In this document: positions 1 to 5,764 of the stretch, one piece after another
Layout of the letters: the number at the start of each line of letters is the position of its first letter
Numbering within the stretch: position 1 is the stretch's first letter
Assembly (NCBI GenBank): GCA_021162325.1
Contig: JAGGYV010000143.1
Span: 1-7,189, forward strand
Origin: Desulfobacteraceae bacterium
GTDB lineage: Bacteria > Desulfobacterota > Desulfobacteria > Desulfobacterales > Desulfosalsimonadaceae
DNA length: 7,189 bases
Reading direction: 5' to 3'
Position numbers and translations under genes: made by a program
Notes under the pieces: generated by a model
The model's database searches: none
What the model was told of the DNA's origin: nothing
The model's input: only the letters and a program-made list of their open reading frames with translations

Positions 1-578
1 CAATGCCCCGCAATTGACCGGCACAAAATTGCCGTTTTTGCGATCACCCATTTCATGGATTTCTTTTGCCACCAGCTCCTTGCCGGTGCCGGATTCCCCG
101 TAAATAATCACCGACGCATCCGTGGTGCCCGCTTTTAATATGAGCTCATAAACCTCCTGCATGGCAGGGCTTTTGCCGATAATGCGGCCAAACCGAAATC
201 GGTCCTTGATGTCGGACCGCAGACGGATATTTTCCTTGCGCAGGTTTTCTTCCCGTTCACGCAGGGCATCTGTCGCTGCTTTTCGTTCGGAAATATCAAC
301 AATAAATCCCTCAATCAGATACAGTTCCCCATTTTTATCGTAAATTGACCGGGCGCTCAAAGAAACCCAGATGTGGTTGCCGTCTTTGCGGCGAAAGGAC
401 ACTTCAACGTCCGCCACAGTTTCATTTTTGCGAAGCATACGCAATGTTTTATCCCGTTGTTCGGGGTACGTGTTAATAAGCAGATTCTATGAACCGGATC
501 AGTCAGTAAATTTTTAGATTCCGTTGACATGCGGAACGGATTATCAGAATAAATGAGTCTCTGAGACAGAGGCTTTTT
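1..578 (-). pseudogene. PAS-domain sigma-54-dependent transcriptional activator, frameshifted and partial
   Basis: Read on the minus strand, positions 490 down to 1 give the end of a PAS domain (RRKDGNHIWVSLSAR, then EGFIVDISERKA), a charged helical linker, and the start of a sigma-54 AAA+ domain (FGRIIGKSPAMQEVYELI). The Walker A motif GESGTGKE is at 76-99. The family binds upstream enhancers and uses ATP to open sigma-54 RNA polymerase promoters; here a PAS domain would be the sensor. The AAA+ domain runs off the left edge, so the GAFTGA loop and HTH are not visible. In this frame a TAG occurs at about 489. The upstream half of the PAS domain (RLIYSDNPFRMSTESKNLL, then TDPVHRI) continues in another frame between about 578 and 490, with a stop at 581-579. 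I infer a one-base indel near 485-492 plus loss of the true N-terminus. A short product from an internal ATG at 438 is possible but would lack most of the PAS domain. Confidence 0.75.
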
Positions 579-585
579 TTAATGG

Positions 586-627
586 AAAAAGGGCGGAGAT
601 GTCTATGCAGGACGTTCCGCCCTTTTT
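586..627. terminator. Strong bidirectional terminator-like hairpin
   Basis: A perfect 12-bp inverted repeat, AAAAAGGGCGGA (586-597) and TCCGCCCTTTTT (616-627), encloses 18 nt that can extend the stem through GTC/GAC pairing. The GC-rich core with A-runs on one side and T-runs on the other fits an intrinsic terminator in both directions. No plus-strand gene lies upstream in the window and no minus-strand gene lies to the right, so it has no obvious client. It sits at the junction between the broken activator gene and the zinc-ribbon gene, so it may instead mark a rearrangement or element boundary. Confidence 0.6.
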
Positions 628-665
628 GTAACAAGAACCCGCAAGTGATTTTCAAGGACATGCGT

Positions 666-1108
666 ATGATAATTTTTTTTTCCGCGATGCTTAATGAAAT
701 TTATCTCCTTGGCCGGGAATATCCCTGGCCCAAACCCAAAGCCTGCCCATGTTGCAACGGATACAGGCTGTGGGAGCATGGATATATTTTGGCCTATTTT
801 GACGGTTATTGCCATCCCCTGTGTTTAAATACCGCTGTCCGGAATGCAGGTGTGTATTGAGTCTGCGACCGGAGGGATATTTTAAACGGTTTCAGGCATC
901 GATCGAGACTATCCGATCCAGTATCGTATCCAAAATCAGATTCGGCAAATGGATTGACGGGATTAGCCGCAGCCGTCAGCAGCATTGGTTTAAGTCTTTG
1001 AGGAAAAGGATCAAAGCATATCTAACGGATGCCTGGCAGCAAGGGGTTTTAGCCGGATTTGATTATTTTTTAAAATCAGGCCAAATACCGGTGAGCCGGT
1101 CCATTTAA
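666..1108 (+). pseudogene. Zinc-ribbon protein in two frames (frameshifted, or decoded by -1 frameshifting)
   Basis: The first part, in the frame of ATG 666, reads MIIFFSAMLNEIYLLGREYP, then PKACPCCNGYRLWEHG, then YFDGYCHPL, and stops at 858-860. The second part is one frame back and reads FKYRCPECRCVLSLRPEGYF, then a basic helical tail (GISRSRQQHWFKSLRKRI) ending at 1108. Each part carries one CxxC knuckle (CPCC and CPEC), so a four-cysteine zinc ribbon forms only if the two are joined; the joined protein would be about 147 residues. Start 666 is chosen because AAGGA (654-658) lies 7 nt upstream; ATG 687 is an alternative. Function is unknown. The zinc ribbon plus basic tail suggests nucleic-acid binding, possibly an accessory protein of a transposable element. 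The break at 819-830 is either a 1-nt deletion (CTG TG[G] TTT AAA would restore one frame) or a programmed shift. Confidence 0.55.
824..873 (+). other. Candidate -1 ribosomal frameshift signal (slippery heptamer plus stem-loop)
   Basis: T TTA AAT at 824-830 is an X XXY YYZ heptamer in the correct phase for the upstream frame. A -1 slip there enters exactly the frame that encodes the second half of the zinc ribbon. After a 7-nt spacer, TCCGG (838-842) can pair with CCGGA (869-873), and GCAG (846-849) with CTGC (863-866), across a small internal loop and a 13-nt terminal loop. The zero-frame stop TGA (858-860) lies in that loop. Geometry and phase fit known bacterial frameshift signals, but the heptamer is not the common A AAA AAG type and chance cannot be excluded. 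Confidence 0.35.
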
Positions 1109-1210
1109 TCTGCGCATATTTTCAGTTTTTGTCGACCCTACCGAACAGTGTCATTTTAAAAGCCTTTTTTTCAGGATACAGCAGTAAAAATCTAAAAAGG
1201 AGGTATTTTG

Positions 1211-1276
1211 ATGACTGAAGATGAAAAAAAGCAGGTGGCGGTATCCGAAAGAATCCAAGTTGACACCCTTATTTAA
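1211..1276 (+). pseudogene. 21-codon stub with strong ribosome binding site, possible transposase N-terminus
   Basis: An excellent Shine-Dalgarno sequence, AAGGAGG (1197-1203), lies 7 nt before ATG 1211. The frame starts MTEDEKKQVAVSER and ends at TAA 1274-1276. Such a strong start on so short a peptide suggests a gene whose body has been deleted or frameshifted. The opening MTEDEKKQVAV resembles, from memory, the first residues of some DDE transposases of sulfate reducers that begin MTEE-x-K-x-x-VA, and the location after a zinc-ribbon gene would fit a decayed two-gene element. That identification is weak. A genuine small peptide is the alternative. Confidence 0.3.
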
Positions 1277-1376
1277 TAGGGCTATAAATTACTAATAAAT
1301 AAAATTTTAGCGTCGCGTTGTTTGTGGAATAAACGCCTTTAATCCTTTTAACTCATGTAATCTGTATGAATTAAAA
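1277..1376. other. AT-rich spacer, no feature recognised
   Basis: This short spacer between the stub and the small membrane-protein gene is AT-rich and carries stops in all plus frames. I see no convincing promoter, terminator or RNA gene. It probably contains the promoter of the membrane-protein gene. Confidence 0.4.
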
Positions 1377-1598
1377 ATGGAGAATAAAAATAAGGTTCAA
1401 TTAATCTGGGGGATTGTCCTGATTTTAATGGGCGTTAGTGTTTTTTTTCGATTGCCTGTGGTGATCGAAAAAATGTCTGATACAGTTGATCTTAATTCCG
1501 GGTTATATTTTTTACATTTTAGTTTTTATCTTATCGCAGTCATTCTGATTGGCGGCGGAGTTAAAAAAATTTTGAATTATTGGCCATTCAAGAGATGA
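1377..1598 (+). CDS. Small two-helix membrane protein of unknown function
   Basis: The 73-residue product has two hydrophobic segments, roughly residues 8-24 (QLIWGIVLILMGVSVFF) and 44-63 (YFLHFSFYLIAVILIGGG). They are joined by a polar loop of about 18 residues (EKMSDTVDLNSG) and followed by a basic end (VKKILNYWPFKR). The layout predicts an inner-membrane hairpin with both ends in the cytoplasm. GxxxxxxGV and GGG spacing could support helix packing. No catalytic motif is visible. The start is the only ATG near the beginning of the frame; there is no clear ribosome binding site, so expression is probably low or the start is weak. The gene stands alone, and its stop codon directly abuts a repeat element. 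I recognise it only as the kind of conserved hypothetical membrane protein seen in sulfate reducers. Confidence 0.7.
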   Translation: MENKNKVQLIWGIVLILMGVSVFFRLPVVIEKMSDTVDLNSGLYFLHFSFYLIAVILIGGGVKKILNYWPFKR

Positions 1599-1758
1599 TA
1601 GTCTCGTAAAAAGTCGGATTCCGACGGCAAAGTATAAAAGGTCACCAATCTTAAAAATTGGCAAGGCGCGCAAATTATGAGTGATGATTCGTACTTAGCG
1701 TACTTTGAAGAAACGAAGAATGCAGCGCAACAAAGAATTTGGACTTTTTACGAAGCCG
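1597..1758 (+). repeat. MITE-like dispersed repeat, copy 1
   Basis: TCGTAAAAAGTC (1604-1615) and GACTTTTTACGA (1742-1753) are perfect 12-bp inverted ends. Inside are TTGGCAAGGCG (1658-1668) and a central palindrome GTAC-TTAGC-GTAC (1691-1703). TCAAGAGAT occurs on both flanks (1588-1596 and 1759-1767), consistent with a 9-bp target-site duplication. There is no coding capacity. The second copy in this window (5763-5904, opposite orientation) shares the TTGGCAAGGCG block, a 13-bp central palindrome followed by TTTGAA, and a GGACTTTT-x-ACGA end at matching distances. This fits a non-autonomous element family mobilised by a transposase elsewhere. Confidence 0.8.
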
Positions 1759-1767
1759 TCAAGAGAT

Positions 1768-1887
1768 AGTTTTAAAATTCCATTCTCACCTGTGAAGATA
1801 AGAATCTGGTAAGGTGTTCATCAAAAAATATGAAAATAGTCACACATTTTTTTCGGAGACTCAAAGAAGACATTATTGGAGAATAAT
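1768..1887. other. Upstream region of the GAF-ATPase gene
   Basis: This stretch of about 120 bp of AT-rich DNA lies between the repeat and the ATPase gene. I find no confident -35/-10 pair. A loose CACCT (about 1790) and AGGTG (about 1815) inverted repeat is too short to call an operator. The only firm element is GGAG (1878-1881), 6 nt before ATG 1888. Confidence 0.35.
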
Positions 1888-4212
1888 ATGTCCTTAAGAA
1901 CCAGTATAAAGACTTCTAAATCAAATAACATGAATGGTGCTCATGCGATTCAGCATTTAAAATCAGAAGTCGAATATCGTACCAAGCTTCAGGAAATATC
2001 AAATTCGATTTATGCGGCATTGAATCTTGATGAAATCTTAATTGATTTAAAAGAGGATATTATCGAACTATTCAATGCGGAGCGCATCACCATCTATTAT
2101 GTTGATGGCGTTAAACGTGAGCTGGTTTCACGATTTAAAACCGGTAATGAAGTTTCCGAAATCAGGGTCCCCATATCCAATACAAGTCTTTCCGGTTATG
2201 CCGCCGCTCATCAAAAAATGCTGAATATTAAAAATGTATATGATGAATCAGAATTGTTAAATATTGATGAGGAATTAAAATTTAATAAAAATTGGGATAA
2301 AAAGACCGGTTTTCGTACGCAACAGGTATTAGTTGTTCCGATTGTTTTTAAATCCTTTGTACTTGGCGCAATTCAGTTGATCAACCGGAAAGGTGGCGGT
2401 CCCTTTATTAAGGGAGATGAAGAAAATGTCACCGAATTATCAAATATTATGGGGATTGCGCTGTATAAACAGAAAAAAATGGCCACCGGCCGAAAGAGTA
2501 AATTCGATTATTTGCTTCAAAATCATCTTTTAACGCAAAAAGAGCTGAATCAAGCGATTGCGACTTCGCGGGATAAGAAAATTCCCATTGTCAATATTCT
2601 GATTGATGATTTAAAAATATCCCAAAAAGATATTGCAGAAGCCCTCAGCCGTTATTACGATCTTCCGTTAATTCAGTATAATGAAAACCTTCCCATTCCC
2701 GGTGAATTGCTCAGAGGCCTTAAAGTCGGATTCATGAAAAATAATGTATGGGTGCCGATTCGCACGGAAAAGGGTGAAATCGTTATTGCGATTGATAATC
2801 CAGAGGATATGCAGCGGGTGGATGAAGTGAGGGCGCTGTTTTCCGGACGTAAAATTAAACTGGCATTTGCATTAAAAAATGACATTCTCAAGATCATTAA
2901 TCTGTTTACCACGGATGAAAAAGAACTGTCGTCAATTGACGATATACTTTCTCAGCTTAAAAGTGAAGATGATGAAATCGAAGAAGAATTCTCAGGTGTA
3001 TCTGAAGAAAGCAGTGCGGTTGTGCAGCTGGTTAATAAAATTATTTTAGACGCATATGCACGCGGAGCTTCTGATATCCATCTGGAGCCGTATCCGGGTA
3101 AGCAGAATACTCAGGTCCGCATAAGGGTTGATGGTGCATGTGCCCTTTATCAGACAATTCCTTACAGTTATAAAAATGCGGTGGTCTCCCGAATAAAAAT
3201 CATGTCGGAACTGGATATTGCAGAACGCAGAAAGCCCCAGGACGGTAAAATTTCTTTTAAAAAGTACGGTGGTAAAGATATTGAACTTCGTGTGGCAACG
3301 ATTCCGACCCAGGGGGGGAATGAGGATGTTGTTATGAGAATTCTTGCTGCCGGTGAACCAATTCCGCTCAATAAAATGGGCTTTTCCGAACATAATTATG
3401 ATAATTTTATCAGCGCGATTGTAAAACCGTACGGGTTGATATTCGTTTGCGGCCCAACAGGTTCAGGAAAAACAACGACGTTGCATTCCGCATTAGCATA
3501 TATCAATAAAGTTGAAACCAAAATATGGACGGCTGAAGATCCGGTTGAAATTACTCAAAGAGGATTACGCCAGGTCCAGGTCAAGCCCAAGATCGGTTTT
3601 GATTTTGCCGCCGCCATGCGGTCGTTTTTGCGCGCTGACCCGGATGTTATTATGGTGGGTGAAATGCGTGATCATGAAACCACCCAGATGGGTATTGAAG
3701 CATCTTTAACCGGTCACCTTGTTTTTTCCACATTGCATACAAACAGCGCTCCTGAAAGTATCACCCGGCTTCTGGATATGGGGATGGACCCTTTTAATTT
3801 TGCCGATGCGCTTCTGGCCATCATGGCGCAGCGGCTTGTGCGAACACTTTGCAAAAATTGCAAAAAAGCGGTTAATCCCACAAAATCCGAATATGATGAA
3901 TTGGTCCGGGAATATGGACCTGAATTATTCAAAGCTAATTTGAATATTCCTTTTACAAGTGATCTGACCATCTATAAACCTGAAGGCTGTGCAGAGTGTA
4001 ATAATACCGGATATCGCGGTCGAATGGGTATTCATGAATTGTTGATGGGTACGGATAAAATCAAGGAGATGATACAAAATAGAGCCACGATGAGTGAAAT
4101 TCGGGACCACGCGATTTTTGAAGGAATGACCACACTGAAGCAGGATGGTATTGAAAAAATATTTGGCGGGTATGTAGACCTTATCGAAGTGCGGAAAGTC
4201 TGTATTAAATAA
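1888..4212 (+). CDS. GAF domain - GspE/PilB-type secretion ATPase fusion
   Basis: A cytoplasmic hexameric ATPase of the type II secretion/type IV pilus assembly family, with an added sensor domain. Numbering is from ATG 1888 (774 residues); an upstream in-frame TTG at 1876 overlaps the ribosome binding site GGAG and is rejected. Residues about 40-195 form a GAF domain (ITIYYVDGVKRELVSRF; VLVVPIVFKSFVLGAIQLIN). Residues about 205-340 form a GspE N-domain-like region. The ATPase core follows: Asp box near SDIHLEP (395-401), Walker A GPTGSGKT (522-529), Walker B DPDVIMVGEMRD (584-595) with its catalytic Glu, and His box TGHLVFSTLHTN (608-619). The zinc-binding tetracysteine is CKNC (655-658) and CAEC (701-704), leading to GYRGRMGIHELL. 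All catalytic elements are intact, so an active motor is expected. The family powers pseudopilus or pilus assembly; GAF domains bind small ligands such as cyclic nucleotides. No pil or gsp genes adjoin it, so the partner machine is unknown. Confidence 0.93.
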   Translation: MSLRTSIKTSKSNNMNGAHAIQHLKSEVEYRTKLQEISNSIYAALNLDEILIDLKEDIIELFNAERITIYYVDGVKRELVSRFKTGNEVSEIRVPISNTSLSGYAAAHQKMLNIKNVYDESELLNIDEELKFNKNWDKKTGFRTQQVLVVPIVFKSFVLGAIQLINRKGGGPFIKGDEENVTELSNIMGIALYKQKKMATGRKSKFDYLLQNHLLTQKELNQAIATSRDKKIPIVNILIDDLKISQKDIAEALSRYYDLPLIQYNENLPIPGELLRGLKVGFMKNNVWVPIRTEKGEIVIAIDNPEDMQRVDEVRALFSGRKIKLAFALKNDILKIINLFTTDEKELSSIDDILSQLKSEDDEIEEEFSGVSEESSAVVQLVNKIILDAYARGASDIHLEPYPGKQNTQVRIRVDGACALYQTIPYSYKNAVVSRIKIMSELDIAERRKPQDGKISFKKYGGKDIELRVATIPTQGGNEDVVMRILAAGEPIPLNKMGFSEHNYDNFISAIVKPYGLIFVCGPTGSGKTTTLHSALAYINKVETKIWTAEDPVEITQRGLRQVQVKPKIGFDFAAAMRSFLRADPDVIMVGEMRDHETTQMGIEASLTGHLVFSTLHTNSAPESITRLLDMGMDPFNFADALLAIMAQRLVRTLCKNCKKAVNPTKSEYDELVREYGPELFKANLNIPFTSDLTIYKPEGCAECNNTGYRGRMGIHELLMGTDKIKEMIQNRATMSEIRDHAIFEGMTTLKQDGIEKIFGGYVDLIEVRKVCIK

Positions 4213-4234
4213 TTTTGTAGCTGTTCAGGTAGAT

Positions 4235-4308
4235 AGGCTGAAGGTAAATAGGGCAGGCGGAATAAGCTGTTTTTTTAAAAATAATTTATTCAGACAGCCC
4301 TTCAGTCT
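4235..4308 (+). other. Possible 3' RNA structure after the ATPase gene
   Basis: AGGCTGAAGG (4235-4244) can pair with CCTTCAGTCT (4299-4308) with one G-U pair. Directly inside its right arm, GCTGT (4266-4270) can pair with ACAGC (4294-4298), giving two adjoining stems. The T-run lies inside the structure, not after it, so it is not a standard intrinsic terminator; it may still stabilise or end the ATPase transcript. Confidence 0.3.
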
Positions 4309-4325
4309 AAACCCTTTCAGTCTAA
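4298..4325. repeat. Short tandem repeat CCC(T)TTCAGTCTAA
   Basis: CCCTTCAGTCTAA (4298-4310) is followed after one base by CCCTTTCAGTCTAA (4312-4325), identical apart from one extra T. It overlaps the right arm of the structure before it, so either copy could pair with the left arm. Confidence 0.6.
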
Positions 4326-4520
4326 TTAACCTGAGTAATTACATAAATTTTTCGTTTTACAAATTGCAACCTGGCATTTAATTTCAGCGGTATTAAAAAT
4401 TGTTCAGGGATGATACGGTTATCGATTATTGCTTTAAAAAAAAATATCGGTTGATGAATACCTGACACCGTTTTTTCTCTTTAGTCCTAAAAAATAACAC
4501 CTCAATAAATTTGTTTAAAA

Positions 4521-4535
4521 GTAAGCGCTGCTTAC
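4521..4535. promoter_or_regulatory. Palindrome, possible distal operator
   Basis: GTAAGC-GCT-GCTTAC is a perfect 6-bp inverted repeat with a 3-nt centre, a form typical of repressor sites. It lies about 70 bp upstream of the TetR promoter. Its AAGTA...TTAC core resembles the arms of the operator at 4618-4640, so it may be a second binding site of the same regulator. Confidence 0.4.
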
Positions 4536-4605
4536 ATGGCCAATAAATTAATATCATCTTTTAATCCCACTATATCAATATTCTAAAGAAAAATTTAAAA
4601 ATATA

Positions 4606-4640
4606 TTGACATGCTATTAAGTATAAGTAATACATACTTA
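4606..4640 (+). promoter_or_regulatory. Sigma-70 promoter with overlapping operator for the TetR gene
   Basis: The -35 is a consensus TTGACA (4606-4611); the -10 is TAATAC (4628-4633) with a 16-bp spacer. Overlapping the spacer and -10 is an inverted repeat with 7-bp perfect arms, TAAGTAT (4618-4624) and ATACTTA (4634-4640), separated by 9 nt. A bound dimer would cover the -10, so the sequence suggests autorepression by the downstream TetR protein. The pairing of regulator and site is inferred from position. Confidence 0.6.
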
Positions 4641-4665
4641 CAAAAAGAAGGGTCAACCTGATATT

Positions 4666-5277
4666 ATGAATGTGCCATTAAAAAATAAATCTCTGCCGCC
4701 TAGCCGTCAAAAAATTGCCAATGCGTTGAAGCTGCTTCTTAAAGAAAAGGATTTTAATTCAATTACGACAGCTGAGATATCTCGTGTGGCTGGTGTCAAC
4801 GAAGCTTTGATTTACCGGCATTTTAAAGATAAAAGAGGTTTGCTTCATGCGGTTTTGTCTGAATATCTGGATGAGTTTGTATCAAATCTTATCTTTGATT
4901 TGAAAGGTATTAAGGGAGCGATTAATAAAATCAGAAAATTTGTATGGGCAACAATCCATTATTATGATGCTGATCGGGTTTTTTCAAAAATTCTTCTTCT
5001 TGAAGTGCGTAATTTTCCGGGATATTTTGAGAGCGAAACGTATCAAATCATAAAATATTATGCTGATTTTTTAATGAAGATAATCCAGGAGGGAATTAAA
5101 TCCGGTGAGATACGAGATGATATTGTCCCTTCAAATATTCGGCAGTTTATTCTGGGTTCCATCGAGCATTATTGTCTTCCGGCACTCATCTATAATCATA
5201 AAATTGATTGTGATGCGTTGGCGGATAATTTGTGTGAGATTCTTTTTGTCGGGATTATAAAAAATAATACGTTTTAA
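4666..5277 (+). CDS. TetR/AcrR-family transcriptional regulator
   Basis: A 203-residue protein of usual TetR length. The N-terminal DNA-binding domain spans residues about 12-60, with the helix-turn-helix at ITTAEISRVAGVNEALIYRHF followed by the family signature KDKRGLLHAV. The C-terminal helices (about 65-200) form the ligand-binding and dimer domain and show no specific ligand motif. Family members are mostly repressors released by small ligands. The methylmalonyl-CoA genes downstream on the same strand suggest an acyl-CoA or propionate-related ligand, which is inference. The ATG at 4666 follows AGAAGGG (4646-4652) at a rather long 13-nt spacing, so translation may be weak, as is common for autoregulated repressors. 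The promoter upstream overlaps a palindrome, pointing to autoregulation. Confidence 0.9.
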   Translation: MNVPLKNKSLPPSRQKIANALKLLLKEKDFNSITTAEISRVAGVNEALIYRHFKDKRGLLHAVLSEYLDEFVSNLIFDLKGIKGAINKIRKFVWATIHYYDADRVFSKILLLEVRNFPGYFESETYQIIKYYADFLMKIIQEGIKSGEIRDDIVPSNIRQFILGSIEHYCLPALIYNHKIDCDALADNLCEILFVGIIKNNTF

Positions 5278-5287
5278 ACATCAGGCT

Positions 5288-5316
5288 TTGAAATGCATGT
5301 CTGGTTTTATTATTAA
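5288..5316 (+). promoter_or_regulatory. Possible promoter for the epimerase gene
   Basis: TTGAAA (5288-5293) and TATTAA (5311-5316) are separated by exactly 17 bp in the 85-bp gap after the TetR gene. This is a plausible sigma-70 promoter that would let the epimerase and mutase be transcribed without the regulator gene. In AT-rich DNA such matches arise by chance, and no operator copy overlaps it. Confidence 0.35.
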
Positions 5317-5362
5317 ATTCTATACGTCATATAATTTTCTAAAATGATCAAAGGAGTACCGC

Positions 5363-5764
5363 ATGAAAATTCTTAAGATTGATCATCTCGGGGTGGCTGT
5401 TAACAGCATCGAAAATGGAAAAGACTTCTGGTCGGGTGTCCTTGGGCTGGAATTTGAAGGCGATGAAACCGTAGACGCACAAAAGGTCAAAACAGCTTTT
5501 TTCCCGGTCGGTGAAGGCGAAGTGGAGTTGCTGGAATCAACGGCACCGGATGGCCCGATTGCCAGGTTTATTGATAAAAAAGGTGAGGGAATCCAGCATG
5601 TCGCCTTTCGTGTTGAAAATATTGAAGAGGCTCTTGATGAATTAAAGCAAAAAGGAGTCCGTTTAATTGATGAGACGCCGCGAATTGGTGCCGGAGGTGC
5701 TAAAATCGCATTTCTGCATCCTAAGGCAACCAGTGGGGTACTCGTGGAATTATGTGAACGATAA
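5363..5764 (+). CDS. mce: Methylmalonyl-CoA epimerase
   Basis: A 133-residue cytoplasmic enzyme of the vicinal-oxygen-chelate (glyoxalase/bleomycin resistance) fold that interconverts (S)- and (R)-methylmalonyl-CoA, supplying the R form to the mutase. Two beta-alpha-beta repeats are visible, residues about 4-58 and 76-131. The expected metal ligands are His8 (DHLGVAV), Glu55 (EVELLES), His79 (GIQHVAFRV) and Glu129 (VLVELCER); Glu55 replaces the Gln seen in the Propionibacterium enzyme, as in many bacterial homologues. The family motif near the C-terminus, PRIGAGGAKIAFLHPKA, is present, and the length is normal. AAAGGAG (about 5350-5356) lies just before ATG 5363. The mutase gene follows on the same strand after a repeat element that begins at this gene's stop codon. 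The enzyme acts in propionyl-CoA oxidation or in reverse toward propionyl-CoA. Confidence 0.95.
   Translation: MKILKIDHLGVAVNSIENGKDFWSGVLGLEFEGDETVDAQKVKTAFFPVGEGEVELLESTAPDGPIARFIDKKGEGIQHVAFRVENIEEALDELKQKGVRLIDETPRIGAGGAKIAFLHPKATSGVLVELCER

Larger units (their letters stand above)
4213..4665. other. AT-rich intergenic region before the TetR gene
   Basis: This 450-bp gap has no supported gene. Its first 110 bp contain a foldable segment and a tandem repeat (4235-4325). The middle, about 4326-4510, is very AT-rich with a nine-A run near 4436-4445, and I see nothing definite there. The last 150 bp carry the palindrome at 4521-4535 and the TetR promoter/operator at 4606-4640. Confidence 0.5.

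Noticed and set aside
582..665. Upstream extension of the zinc-ribbon gene to ATG 582
   Set aside because: This stretch runs through the hairpin at 586-627 and encodes low-quality sequence; AAGGA at 654-658 fits the start at 666 better.
1597..1758. CRISPR or tRNA gene in the structured spacer after the small membrane-protein gene
   Set aside because: There is no regularly spaced repeat series and no cloverleaf; the inverted ends and flanking duplication fit a MITE-like element.
1876..1887. TTG start for the GAF-ATPase
   Set aside because: The TTG overlaps the GGAG ribosome binding site that serves ATG 1888 at 6-nt spacing.
3046..3393. Minus-strand open frames inside the ATPase gene
   Set aside because: They are antisense shadows of a gene with intact conserved motifs; none has a recognisable domain or ribosome binding site.
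4436..4445. Run of A residues as a terminator for a minus-strand gene
   Set aside because: There is no GC-rich stem beside it and no minus-strand gene to terminate.
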